Part shown: in pieces, positions 29,234 through 37,072 of the stretch
How positions within the stretch are numbered: the stretch's first letter is position 1
Layout of the letters: every line of letters begins with the position of its first letter
DNA from: an uncultured Lachnospiraceae bacterium
GTDB taxonomy: Bacteria > Bacillota > Clostridia > Lachnospirales > Lachnospiraceae
DNA: 64,000 nt
Direction: 5' to 3'
NCBI GenBank assembly: GCA_902779445.1
Contig: CACZBM010000002.1
Span: 149,076-213,075 of the forward strand
The notes under the pieces: generated by a model
Seen by the model: the letters and a program-made list of their open reading frames with translations, nothing else
Told to the model about the DNA's origin: nothing
Database searches by the model: none
Program-made: the position numbers and the translations under genes

Positions 29234-29968
29234 ATGATAGTTACTACTATAATAAAAAGCATAAAAGATTACGATGACCAGTGGTTTGAATATGAGCTTT
29301 CCTCTCTTCCCAGGTGGAGACGGGAAAAAGCTGATAAGATCAAGCACTCTGATACTAGAAAACTGAGCATTCTTTCCGGAAAGCTCCTTTCGGATGTTTT
29401 CCGCGAATATGACGTGGACCCGGACAATATTACCTTTAATAAGTCCGGAAAACCCATGATCCCCGGAGAAGCGCCCTTCTTTTTCTCAATTTCCCATTCG
29501 AAGAATGCGGTGGCTATCTCCATTTCAAATCCTAATGACAACAGTCCTATTCTGCCGGGAGAAGACAAGATAGATGTTGTAGACGTATTTAAGGCTGCCG
29601 CCATACCGCCTAAGTCAAGTCTCAAGTCCTCCCGTGGTCTTTCTTTCCCCTCCATAGGGATAGATATTGAGTATGTTCGTGAGTATGACGAAAAGATCGC
29701 CCGGCGTTTTTTCACCGCTGAAGAACAGGATTACTTAAAGGTATCTGAAGACAGGGATGAAGCCTTTACGCGTATCTGGACTTCAAAGGAAGCATATGGG
29801 AAGTTTACCGGAACAGGGATGGAAGACGGTCTTAAGTTCTCTATTTTCCATAATCCCGCGGTTCCCCTGGACGTTATCCTTCCCTGCTGCTTTGAACATA
29901 ATGAAAAGGTTGTTTCCGGAGATCGTTATATCTACACCATCTGCTATGGTGTTATAGAAGAAATATAA
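29234..29968 (+). CDS. 4'-phosphopantetheinyl transferase superfamily protein (Sfp type)
   Basis: Transfers the phosphopantetheine arm of CoA to carrier proteins. It has 244 residues. The Sfp-type motifs are seen: KSGKPMI and FFFSISHSKNAVAI in the first half, the metal-binding IGIDIEYVREYDEKIARRFF, and the WTSKEAYGKFTGTGM helix. Between SISHSKNAVAISIS and IGIDIE there is an insert of about 40 residues (PGEDKIDVVDVFK...) that family members normally lack. It overlaps nothing and lies 6 bp after the dUTPase gene. No polyketide or peptide synthetase is nearby, so its carrier is unknown. Confidence 0.85.
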   Translation: MIVTTIIKSIKDYDDQWFEYELSSLPRWRREKADKIKHSDTRKLSILSGKLLSDVFREYDVDPDNITFNKSGKPMIPGEAPFFFSISHSKNAVAISISNPNDNSPILPGEDKIDVVDVFKAAAIPPKSSLKSSRGLSFPSIGIDIEYVREYDEKIARRFFTAEEQDYLKVSEDRDEAFTRIWTSKEAYGKFTGTGMEDGLKFSIFHNPAVPLDVILPCCFEHNEKVVSGDRYIYTICYGVIEEI

Positions 29969-29980
29969 AGGAAGTTTATT

Positions 29981-31240
29981 ATGGAACCCAAAAATATCGC
30001 AATTGCAGGAACAGGATATGTGGGCCTTTCGATCGCCACTCTCCTATCCCAGCGTAATCATGTAACAGCAGTGGATATCATCCCCGAAAAGGTTGATATG
30101 CTGAACAGGAAAGAATCTCCTATAAGGGATGAATATATCGAAAACTACCTCGCAGAGAAGGATCTGGATCTGACTGCCACGCTTAACGGCGAAGAAGCAT
30201 ACAAGGATGCTGACTATGTTGTTATTGCAGCCCCCACTAACTACGATCCTAAAAAGAACTATTTTGACACTTCCGCCGTGGAAGCTGTGATCGAACTTGT
30301 ATTAAAAGTTAATCCAAAGGCTTTTATGGTGATAAAGTCCACTATTCCTGTTGGTTATACTGAATCTGTCAGGAAAAAATACAATACGAAGAATATCCTT
30401 TTCAGTCCCGAATTCTTACGAGAATCAAAGGCATTATATGATAATCTCTATCCCAGCCGCATAATCGTTGGAACGGATATGAATGATCCTGTTCAGAAAA
30501 AGGCCGGCGAAGAATTTGCCATGCTTCTTAAGGAAGGGGCGATCAAAACGGATATCCCTGTTCTCTTCATGGGAACCACCGAAGCTGAGGCTGTAAAGCT
30601 CTTTGCAAATACCTATCTTGCTCTCAGAGTTTCCTATTTTAACGAGCTTGATACCTATGCAGAATCGAAGGATCTGGACACTAAAGCTATCATTGAGGGT
30701 GTCTGTCTCGATCCCAGAATAGGCACAAACTATAATAACCCCTCTTTCGGTTACGGCGGTTATTGTCTTCCAAAGGACACGAAGCAGCTCCTTGCCAATT
30801 ATAAGGATGTTCCCGAGAATCTTATTGAAGCTATTGTGGAATCAAACCGCACAAGGAAGGATTTCATCGCTGACAGGGTTCTTGAGATCGCCGGATATTA
30901 TTCCTATTCAGGATCCGATTCCAGCTCAAATACTTATGATAAGGATTCCGAAAAAGATATAACCATCGGTGTTTACAGGCTTACCATGAAGAGTAATTCC
31001 GATAACTTCCGCCAGAGCTCCATTCAGGGTATTATGAAGAGAGTCAAAGCCAAGGGCGCACGGGTTATCATTTATGAGCCCACGCTGGAGGATGGCACCA
31101 CATTCTTTAATTCTCTGGTGGTGAATGACATCGACGAGTTTAAACGTATGTCCAACGCTATAATTGCCAACAGATACGATCCTATTCTTGATGATGCCAA
31201 GGATAAGGTATATACAAGGGATCTGTTTAGGAGAGATTAA
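29981..31240 (+). CDS. ugd: UDP-glucose 6-dehydrogenase
   Basis: Oxidises UDP-glucose, or a related UDP-sugar, twice to the uronic acid with NAD, giving precursors for capsule or exopolysaccharide. It has 419 residues: an N-terminal Rossmann motif [41 protein letters not shown], the catalytic Cys in [15 protein letters not shown], and a C-terminal domain with [17 protein letters not shown] Ser-rich insert ([13 protein letters not shown]) precedes the C-terminal domain. The start follows AAAGGAAGTTTATT. The exact sugar (glucose, GlcNAc or ManNAc) is not certain, but the overall pattern is closest to Ugd. Confidence 0.92.
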   Translation: MEPKNIAIAGTGYVGLSIATLLSQRNHVTAVDIIPEKVDMLNRKESPIRDEYIENYLAEKDLDLTATLNGEEAYKDADYVVIAAPTNYDPKKNYFDTSAVEAVIELVLKVNPKAFMVIKSTIPVGYTESVRKKYNTKNILFSPEFLRESKALYDNLYPSRIIVGTDMNDPVQKKAGEEFAMLLKEGAIKTDIPVLFMGTTEAEAVKLFANTYLALRVSYFNELDTYAESKDLDTKAIIEGVCLDPRIGTNYNNPSFGYGGYCLPKDTKQLLANYKDVPENLIEAIVESNRTRKDFIADRVLEIAGYYSYSGSDSSSNTYDKDSEKDITIGVYRLTMKSNSDNFRQSSIQGIMKRVKAKGARVIIYEPTLEDGTTFFNSLVVNDIDEFKRMSNAIIANRYDPILDDAKDKVYTRDLFRRD

Positions 31241-31272
31241 AATCCGGAGTCTTTACAAGCTGGAAGTTCGCA

Positions 31273-31345
31273 TCCCGTTAGGCAGGCGGTTTAGGCCGCA
31301 AAATCCACCTCCCGTTAGGCAGGCGGTTTAGGCCGCAAAATCCAA
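31273..31345. repeat. 37-bp direct repeat, two copies, downstream of ugd
   Basis: CCCGTTAGGCAGGCGGTTTAGGCCGCAAAATCCA occurs at 31274 and again at 31311, a period of 37 bp. Each copy contains the small hairpin GCGGTTTAGGCCGC. Confidence 0.85.
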
Positions 31346-31362
31346 TTTATATCATTTCGTTT

Positions 31363-31401
31363 AAAAAATGGGCATCCCCTCTTGGGGGATACCCATTTTT
31401 T
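31363..31401. terminator. Bidirectional terminator between ugd and tRNA-Pro
   Basis: AAAAAATGGG, (C)ATCCCC, TCTT, GGGGGAT, (A)CCCATTTTTT: a long stem with A and T runs on both sides. It can end ugd transcription on the plus strand and tRNA-Pro transcription on the minus strand. Confidence 0.9.
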
Positions 31402-31403
31402 AA

Positions 31404-31478
31404 TCGGAGTGACAAGATTCGAACTTGCGGCCTCCGCCTCCCTAAGACGGCGCTCTAGCCAAACTGAGCCACACCCCG
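31404..31478 (-). tRNA. tRNA-Pro (anticodon AGG)
   Basis: A cloverleaf can be drawn by hand: acceptor CGGGGTG/CACTCCG, D-arm GCTCAGTTTGGCTAGAGC, anticodon arm CCGTC-TTAGGGA-GGCGG with AGG at positions 34-36, variable loop AGGCC, T-arm GCAAG-TTCGAAT-CTTGT, discriminator A. CCA is not encoded. Confidence 0.95.
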
Positions 31479-31551
31479 AAACACTTGCGTTTTCACAACG
31501 CAAGTCACATAATAACACCCATTCCAATCAAAGTCAAGGAAAATTTGAGAT

Positions 31552-32181
31552 TTATAATCGGTCTATGGCTGTCTTGCCTGCGATCTTGAATTTTTCTATC
31601 ATTTCAAGGGCAAAATTCATTGGATAGAGCTGGACCATAAATGAATCGATCAGGTCTCCAACTGTCATCTTGAATGATACTTTCACGAATTTATCCATGG
31701 TACCTTCAAACATCTTCTCAAATATCTTCACGCTCTCCACATCGATAGTATTTACATCAGGAGTGGAAATATCCGTTGGTACCAAAAGCAGCGAAGAAAT
31801 AGATGTGGCAGCTGTACCCATCATCTGGTTCATTGCCTCACTGACTGCGGATAGATGAAGCTCTGTAAGCTCAGAAGCTATGTTAGTCCCGTCTCCTCCC
31901 ATCATGAGATCGGTAAGGATCTTTACATCCTGCTCTTTTAAGATCATGACATTATTGCCATCGAGACCCTTAACATAATGGATCTGTACAAAGATGCAAG
32001 TCTTCTCATAATCATCGAGAGCTTCGCTTCTATTAATAATGGTAACAGTAGGCGTTGTGATCTCAACCTTGTTTCTCACCATTACGCTCAATGATGTGGC
32101 GGAATTGCCGACACTGATATTAGCTATTTCGCCTAGAATATCAACCTGTTCACTATCAAGACTAGTAATTAATTCTGGCAT
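31552..32181 (-). CDS. CheC/FliY-like chemotaxis phosphatase
   Basis: A 209-residue protein of the CheC/FliY family, which dephosphorylate CheY-P. Two helical active-site motifs are visible: EIANISVGNSATSLS near the N-terminus and SEAMNQMMGTAATSIS in the middle, each with the conserved E..N. I choose the start at 32181 (MPELITSLD) behind GAGAGGTAGAT. It matches the N-terminal part of FliY but lacks the FliN-like C-terminal domain. No chemotaxis or flagellar gene is next to it. It sits behind the tRNA-Pro promoter region in the same direction. Confidence 0.85.
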   Translation of the reverse strand: MPELITSLDSEQVDILGEIANISVGNSATSLSVMVRNKVEITTPTVTIINRSEALDDYEKTCIFVQIHYVKGLDGNNVMILKEQDVKILTDLMMGGDGTNIASELTELHLSAVSEAMNQMMGTAATSISSLLLVPTDISTPDVNTIDVESVKIFEKMFEGTMDKFVKVSFKMTVGDLIDSFMVQLYPMNFALEMIEKFKIAGKTAIDRL

Positions 32182-32267
32182 ATCTACCTCTCCACTCATC
32201 TAAAGACACGTTGTTTATACGATTATATCAACTTTAATTTTAATTATCAATGATAGAGCCAATAAAA

Positions 32268-32276
32268 ATGTGATAT
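32268..32276 (+). promoter_or_regulatory. Extended -10 element upstream of the Mrp gene
   Basis: TGATATAAT (TGnTATAAT form) lies about 68 bp before the ATG of the ATPase gene. No good -35 hexamer is seen, which fits an extended -10 promoter. Confidence 0.5.
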
Positions 32277-32343
32277 AATCCGTTTTACGACAAAACGAAA
32301 TACGTTTATCGATCGCTATCATATTTTGAAAGGATATTAAATA

Positions 32344-33183
32344 ATGAGTGAAGAAGTAAATTCATCAAATTGTACCCATGACTGTAATTCCTGCGGAGCA
32401 TCCTGTGTACAGCGGGATCCTGCATCAATGAAACTCCCCGCCAATCCTCAGAGTAAGATCCATAAGGTTATCGGTGTTGTAAGTGGTAAAGGCGGAGTCG
32501 GTAAAACCCTTGTCACCTCTCTTTCTGCGGTTGCAGCTTCCAGAATGGGCTATTCCACAGCTATCCTTGATGCCGATATAACAGGTCCCTCCATACCTAA
32601 AATGTTCGGTGCCACAGAAAAAGCCACAGGTACGGAAGATAACTATATGGTTCCTGTAGAAACCTCCACGGGAATAAGGCTGATGTCCATTAATTCCATC
32701 CTTGATAACGAAACCGATCCTGTAGCCTGGAGAGGTCCTATCATCGCCGGAGTTGTAAAGCAGTTCTGGTCAGACGTGGTATGGGGTAATATTGATTATA
32801 TGTTTGTAGATATGCCTCCCGGTACCGGAGACGTTGCACTGACTACTTTCCAGTCCCTTCCTGTTGACGGGATCATAATTGTTACGAGCCCCCAGGAACT
32901 GGTGACAATGATCGTGGAAAAGGCTGTTATCCTTGCAGATAAAATGAATATCCCCATACTTGGAATAGTTGAAAATATGAGCTATGTAGAATGCCCGAAC
33001 TGCAATGAGAAGATATACCTCTTCGGAGAAAGTAATATTGAAGAGATCTGCAAGCGTTATGACACCAAGCTCATTACCAGAATACCTTTAATGAGAGAAA
33101 TATCCGAAAAGTCCGATAAAGGCAGTATTGAGGGCATTGAAGCCGCTTGTATAGAGGATATTATGACTTTTCTTAGGAGTTAA
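32344..33183 (+). CDS. Mrp/NBP35-family Fe-S cluster carrier ATPase
   Basis: A P-loop ATPase thought to carry or assemble Fe-S clusters in the cytoplasm. It has 279 residues. The deviant Walker A is GVVSGKGGVGKTLV (about 44-57), ILDADITGPSIPKMFG and DMPPGTGDVALTTFQ are diagnostic, and the CxxC cluster site is in VECPNCNEKIYLFG. A Cys-rich N-terminus (CTHDCNSCGASC) resembles the Nbp35-type N-terminal cluster site. The start follows GAAAGGATATTAAATA. It is monocistronic in appearance. Confidence 0.93.
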   Translation: MSEEVNSSNCTHDCNSCGASCVQRDPASMKLPANPQSKIHKVIGVVSGKGGVGKTLVTSLSAVAASRMGYSTAILDADITGPSIPKMFGATEKATGTEDNYMVPVETSTGIRLMSINSILDNETDPVAWRGPIIAGVVKQFWSDVVWGNIDYMFVDMPPGTGDVALTTFQSLPVDGIIIVTSPQELVTMIVEKAVILADKMNIPILGIVENMSYVECPNCNEKIYLFGESNIEEICKRYDTKLITRIPLMREISEKSDKGSIEGIEAACIEDIMTFLRS

Positions 33184-33406
33184 GTAATCAGGATTTCATT
33201 TTTCCTTAATAATTTTAGTGCTTTTTTTATTATACGTTCATAATTCATTTATCATACAAACACAGGATAGACACAAATACGGTTTATACTCACATTATCA
33301 GTTGAAGAAAGACAAAGCTGTTTTTCCTGACTGAAAGGATCTTTGATCCTGATAGATATTCTCCCCCTTAGTTGGATATTCCAACAAATTTAATACTCTC
33401 CTAAAA

Positions 33407-33437
33407 GAAACCAGAGGCCTCTCCAACCTCTGGTTTC
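33407..33437 (-). terminator. Terminator after the sugar transferase gene
   Basis: GAAACCAGAGG paired with CCTCTGGTTTC, an 11-bp stem, followed on the minus strand by TTTTAG. It lies 15 bp past the stop codon at 33452. Confidence 0.88.
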
Positions 33438-33451
33438 ACTTTTATTTACGT

Positions 33452-34864
33452 TTATGAAGCTCCTTTTCCGAATATCACGATCCATATCGTCTTGAATATC
33501 AGGCGGATATCCAGCAGCAGAGACCAGTTATCTATGTAATAGAGATCCAGTCTGACCACATCCTCAAAGTTTTTGATCTCATTTCTTCCGGAAACCTGCC
33601 ACATCCCGGTTATCCCGGGCCTGATGGAAAGTCTTCTCATATGGTAATTACGATAGCGCTCATATTCATCCTCAGTAGGAGGCCTCGTTCCTACAAGGCT
33701 CATATCGCCGATAAGGACGTTTAAGAACTGAGGCAGCTCATCTATACTGGTCTTTCTCAGGAATGCCCCTATGGGCGTGATACGGGGGTCATTCTTTATC
33801 TTAAACATAAACCCCTTCATTTCATTCTGATCCATAAGCTCGGCTTTCCTCTGATCAGCGTCCTGATACATGGTGCGGAGCTTGTAAATCTTGAATCTCC
33901 TGCCGTTTATCCCCACTCTGGTCTGGGCAAAAAGAACGGAACCCGGGCTGGTAAGCTTTATTATCGGACCAAAAATAATAATGGATACAGCACATATCAA
34001 AAGCCCCACAACACTCCCAAGAATATCAAAAAGCCGTTTGATAAACAGCGACCCGGGATCCATTATCGCAGCAGAAAAACTAATGACCTGGTACCCCGCA
34101 AAATTTCTTATCCTCTTTTCACTGGCATCAAAGTTAAACTGGATATTTAAGTTCACCGTGACACCCATCTGTTCAAAACCGATTATCAGCCTTTTTAACT
34201 TGACTTCATAGCTGTAGGGAATATTAACAAAGACCTCGTCATATACATTCTGCCTGTGAGTATCCAGATAATTCTCTTCATTTCCCACAACAGGGATACC
34301 GTTTATCTTCCGTCCCGTCATATCCTTATCAAGTATGGTGATACAGGAGATCCGGTTCAAATAACCCTGATTCTTTTCGAATTCCTCTGTGATACCCTTT
34401 GCTAGATATGAAAGGGTTACGAGCATCACATTATTGATCTTCTCTCCGTCTCTTGAATAGCCTATAAGGATAAATCTGAAGACGAGTCTGAAAATAAGAT
34501 CAAAAACAAGGGCAAACAGAAATGTAAAACCGATAACATAACGGGATACAAGGGTACCTCTCTGCATAACGAATAGGTATACGAGAAAAGCGCCCATCAA
34601 CATGATCTCATTTAATGTGATGGAGATAAGATTTTCAAAGGGGCTTTGATGTATTACGGAAGGCCTCTTATTATCATAGAACACAAAAATAACGATATAG
34701 AGAAGAACAAGGATAACTATTGTTGAAACATAGAGTTCGCTCTGGGTCCACGAAAACAGATCCCGGAATCTTAAAAACCAGGATGCGGTAAAACCAGCGA
34801 GAAGCCCTACTATATCAATAATGAGAACTACGAATCTTCTAATTTGCGAAGATCTTAAGAGCAT
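33452..34864 (-). CDS. Polyprenyl-phosphate sugar-1-phosphate transferase (exopolysaccharide initiation)
   Basis: Starts an exopolysaccharide or capsule repeat unit by moving a sugar phosphate onto undecaprenyl phosphate at the membrane. It has 470 residues: four to five N-terminal membrane helices (about 10-130), a soluble Rossmann-like segment, one membrane helix (about 285-310), and the C-terminal catalytic domain with KRLFDILGS, TRVGINGRRFKIYKLRTM, LRKTSIDELPQFLNVLIGDMSLVGTRP and PGITGMWQVSGRNE. This is the WbaP/CpsE/WcaJ plan. The sugar is unknown. No other glycan genes follow; ugd lies 2 kb away on the other strand. Confidence 0.93.
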   Translation of the reverse strand: MLLRSSQIRRFVVLIIDIVGLLAGFTASWFLRFRDLFSWTQSELYVSTIVILVLLYIVIFVFYDNKRPSVIHQSPFENLISITLNEIMLMGAFLVYLFVMQRGTLVSRYVIGFTFLFALVFDLIFRLVFRFILIGYSRDGEKINNVMLVTLSYLAKGITEEFEKNQGYLNRISCITILDKDMTGRKINGIPVVGNEENYLDTHRQNVYDEVFVNIPYSYEVKLKRLIIGFEQMGVTVNLNIQFNFDASEKRIRNFAGYQVISFSAAIMDPGSLFIKRLFDILGSVVGLLICAVSIIIFGPIIKLTSPGSVLFAQTRVGINGRRFKIYKLRTMYQDADQRKAELMDQNEMKGFMFKIKNDPRITPIGAFLRKTSIDELPQFLNVLIGDMSLVGTRPPTEDEYERYRNYHMRRLSIRPGITGMWQVSGRNEIKNFEDVVRLDLYYIDNWSLLLDIRLIFKTIWIVIFGKGAS

Positions 34865-34922
34865 GTCTCCCCCTAAAAAATCTAATTCAATGACATCCTA
34901 TATAATACTTCATAGTTAAGTA

Positions 34923-34966
34923 AAAATAAAGCCCCGTCATCACCGGTCCTTCCGATAATAACGGGA
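34923..34966 (-). terminator. Terminator after tRNA-Leu
   Basis: On the minus strand CCCGT...ACGGGG closes a long loop containing CCGGT, then GCTTTATTTTTA. It lies just past the tRNA 3' end. Confidence 0.7.
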
Positions 34967-34977
34967 CTTCATGAACA

Positions 34978-35061
34978 TGCAGGAAAAGGGACTTGAACCC
35001 TCACAGTATTGCTACCACAGGCACCTGAAGCCTGCGCGTCTGCCAATTCCGCCATTCCTGC
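34978..35061 (-). tRNA. tRNA-Leu (anticodon CAG)
   Basis: Acceptor GCAGGAA/TTCCTGC, D-arm with GGCGGAATTGGCAGACGC, anticodon arm CAGGC-TTCAGGT-GCCTG giving CAG at 34-36, a long class II variable arm, T-arm GAGGG-TTCAAGT-CCCTT, discriminator A. CCA is not encoded. It lies immediately downstream of rplT. Confidence 0.95.
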
Positions 35062-35105
35062 GCGCAAAGAAGATTATACAATCCCTTCTTTGCTGAGTCA
35101 AGTAT

Positions 35106-35459
35106 TCAGGCCTTGGACTTTGCAAGCTCTGCAAGAGTCTTGAAGCCTTCAGCATCACTGACTGCCATTTCAGAAAGCATCTTTCTGTTGATATCAACTC
35201 CGGCTGCTTTAAGTCCGTGCATAAGTTTGCTGTAGCTTAATCCGTTTAAGCGTGCTGCTGCGTTGATACGTGTGATCCAAAGAGATCTGAAATCTCTCTT
35301 CTTCTGCTTTCTTCCTGCAAAGGAAGATGTGAGTGCACGCATAACCGACTGCTTAGCTACTCTGTACTGCTTTGATCTGGCGCCTCTGTAACCTTTTGCC
35401 AGCTTTAATACTCTGTTATGTCTTTTCTTGGCATTTAAGCCACCCTTAATTCTAGCCAT
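35106..35459 (-). CDS. rplT: 50S ribosomal protein L20
   Basis: Binds 23S rRNA early in 50S assembly and, in Firmicutes, represses its own operon by binding the leader. It is 117 residues long, very basic, with the conserved N-terminus [30 protein letters not shown] in part and the C-terminal [21 protein letters not shown] region. The start follows AGGAGGTAGAAA. It is the third gene of infC-rpmI-rplT. Confidence 0.98.
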   Translation of the reverse strand: MARIKGGLNAKKRHNRVLKLAKGYRGARSKQYRVAKQSVMRALTSSFAGRKQKKRDFRSLWITRINAAARLNGLSYSKLMHGLKAAGVDINRKMLSEMAVSDAEGFKTLAELAKSKA

Positions 35460-35483
35460 TTTTCTACCTCCTGAAATCCATTA

Positions 35484-35681
35484 TCAAAGATAAGGCATTA
35501 TCTTCTTCATATTCTTTACATTTGTAGCATCAGTCATAGTTGCCTGACGAAGATTTCTCTTTGTCTTTGCAGATTTCTTTGTAAGGATGTGACGCTTATA
35601 AGCCTTAAATCTCTTTAACTTTCCTGTCCCTGTCAACTTAAACCGCTTAGCAGCGGATCTGCTGGTCTTCATTTTTGGCAT
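35484..35681 (-). CDS. rpmI: 50S ribosomal protein L35
   Basis: A 65-residue basic ribosomal protein, [20 protein letters not shown] at the N-terminus, with the conserved [15 protein letters not shown]. The start follows AGGAGGATAGAAAA. It sits 24 bp before rplT and 21 bp after infC. Confidence 0.98.
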   Translation of the reverse strand: MPKMKTSRSAAKRFKLTGTGKLKRFKAYKRHILTKKSAKTKRNLRQATMTDATNVKNMKKIMPYL

Positions 35682-35702
35682 TTTTCTATCCTCCTAAGTT
35701 TC

Positions 35703-36209
35703 TTATTTCTTCTGGGCAAGCTGCAGTGTCATGGTCCTGCCTTCCACCTTCGCGGGCTTTTCAACTACTGCGATATCGCTTAAGTTCTCGGCAAATTCAT
35801 CCAGAATGTGCTTGCTGGAATTCATGTGAGCCATTTCCCTTCCCCTGAAGCGCATGGTAACCTTTACTCTGTCTCCCTTCATAAGGAACTTCCTTGCAGC
35901 ATTGCTCTTTGTATTCAGATCATTGGTATCAATATTAGGTGAAAAACGGATTTCCTTTACCTCAATGACCTTCTGCTTCTTCTTTGCTTCCTTGTCTCTT
36001 CTGGTCTGTTCATACTTGTACTTGCCATAATCGACAATCTTGCAAACCGGCGGCTTTGCACCCGGAGCTATCTTTACAAGATCAAGCCCTGCCTCATCAG
36101 CTCTCTGAAGAGCTTCTTTTGTGGGCATTACACCAAGCTGTTCGCCGTCTTCGCCAATCAGTCTGACTTCTCTGTCTCTGATCTGTTCATTGATAAATAA
36201 ATCGCTAAT
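35703..36209 (-). CDS. infC: Translation initiation factor IF-3 (AUU start)
   Basis: Binds the 30S subunit, blocks premature 50S joining and checks start codons. The true start is an ATT at 36209: GGGAGG, eight bases, then ATT, reading (M)SDLFINEQIRDREVRLIG, the universal IF-3 N-terminus. The first ATG at 36128 would delete 27 conserved residues. The upstream in-frame region has no ATG. The 168-residue product has the N-domain, the linker KYKYEQTRRDKEAKKKQK and the C-domain with RFRGREMAH. An AUU start is known to let IF-3 control its own synthesis. The gene heads the infC-rpmI-rplT operon. Confidence 0.96.
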   Translation of the reverse strand: MSDLFINEQIRDREVRLIGEDGEQLGVMPTKEALQRADEAGLDLVKIAPGAKPPVCKIVDYGKYKYEQTRRDKEAKKKQKVIEVKEIRFSPNIDTNDLNTKSNAARKFLMKGDRVKVTMRFRGREMAHMNSSKHILDEFAENLSDIAVVEKPAKVEGRTMTLQLAQKK

Positions 36210-36374
36210 TGTTTTTTCCTCCCATTGATCTGAACAATTCTAACAACTTTTCCTCTCCGATAAGAAAGGACGGCGCACACAAAGCACACCGTCCATAATA
36301 GTTCATATCATATGAACGCCTGAAAGCTTAACCGCCTCAGGGTGAGGGCTGATGCCCTGCTTCATGTGTCGCAC
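36210..36374 (-). ncRNA. Leader of the infC-rpmI-rplT operon (L20-type autoregulatory leader)
   Basis: About 165 nt between the promoter and the AUU start. It contains GTTCATATGATATGAAC (hairpin) and then GGACGGTG...CGCCGTCC followed by TTTCTTATC, which has the form of an intrinsic attenuator. In Firmicutes L20 binds such leaders to promote termination. The assignment rests on the position and the terminator-like hairpin; the L20-binding fold itself was not modelled. Confidence 0.75.
36261..36294 (-). terminator. Attenuator hairpin in the infC leader
   Basis: GGACGGTG paired with CGCCGTCC (one G-T pair) and followed by TTTCTT on the minus strand, 52 bases before the infC start codon. Confidence 0.7.
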
Positions 36375-36380
36375 TTTGGT

Positions 36381-36409
36381 AGGATATCACCGGAACTTAC
36401 AGATGTCAA
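36381..36409 (-). promoter_or_regulatory. Sigma-A promoter of the infC operon
   Basis: On the minus strand TTGACA (36409-36404), 17 bp, then TATCCT (36386-36381) with TGn just before it. It begins 3 bp after the stop codon of the SEC-C gene. Confidence 0.8.
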
Positions 36410-36412
36410 GCC

Positions 36413-36934
36413 TTAATCATAAATTCCTTTTCCCATACAGCACTGTTTGAATTTTCTGCCTGAACCACAGGGGCAGGGATCATTCCTTCCAACCTTTTTT
36501 CCTTCACGTACAAAGGTTGTGGATCTCTTCTGTTCTTTATAGAGCTCTTCTTTCTTCTCGGGTGTGAAGATATCGTTCCACTCTTCAAGTTCATAGAGCC
36601 AGTCAGCCTTTGCAGCCACCATATTCTTATAGAGCTTCTCATTGTCGAAATTTAGAGATACGACAGTATCCTCATCCATATTCTGGATATCATTTTCCTC
36701 TACAAGAGATTCGTTGATACCGTCAAGGAATCCGGTCATAGTCATGATATCGATATCAAATTTCTCTGCAAGCTCCTTAACAGTTCCCTTTACCTCTGTA
36801 TCGGGATCTTTTAAGAGCTGCTGGTAGATCTCCTTTTCTTTAAGGAAATACTCTCTCCATAATCTCTGAAGATCCCCTTTATTGGCAGTTTCCGAATATG
36901 CCATGCTCGTCCACTGTTCAAGTAATGTAGCCAT
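36413..36934 (-). CDS. SEC-C metal-binding domain protein
   Basis: A 173-residue acidic cytoplasmic protein ending in the SEC-C zinc motif [13 protein letters not shown] (about 156-168), the same module found at the end of SecA. The first 130 residues are helical with no family I can name, and include [21 protein letters not shown]. Similar stand-alone SEC-C proteins in Firmicutes are of unknown role, perhaps ribosome or SecA associated. The start follows GAAAGGACAGAAAGATAA. Confidence 0.85.
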   Translation of the reverse strand: MATLLEQWTSMAYSETANKGDLQRLWREYFLKEKEIYQQLLKDPDTEVKGTVKELAEKFDIDIMTMTGFLDGINESLVEENDIQNMDEDTVVSLNFDNEKLYKNMVAAKADWLYELEEWNDIFTPEKKEELYKEQKRSTTFVREGKKVGRNDPCPCGSGRKFKQCCMGKGIYD

Positions 36935-37003
36935 TTATCTTTCTGTCCTTTCAATTCAAAATAAGGTAAAACCGATGTCGATTATAACAATATTTTTTGA
37001 GCA

Positions 37004-37032
37004 TTACAAGCCAAGTATATTTATTGTATAAT
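37004..37032 (+). promoter_or_regulatory. Sigma-A promoter of the GH5-cellulose synthase gene
   Basis: TTACAA (37004-37009), a 17-bp spacer and TATAAT (37027-37032), about 40 bp upstream of the GTG start. Confidence 0.78.
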
Positions 37033-37072
37033 AGTAGTTAAATACTAAAAATTCAGAAAAGGACCTATACCT

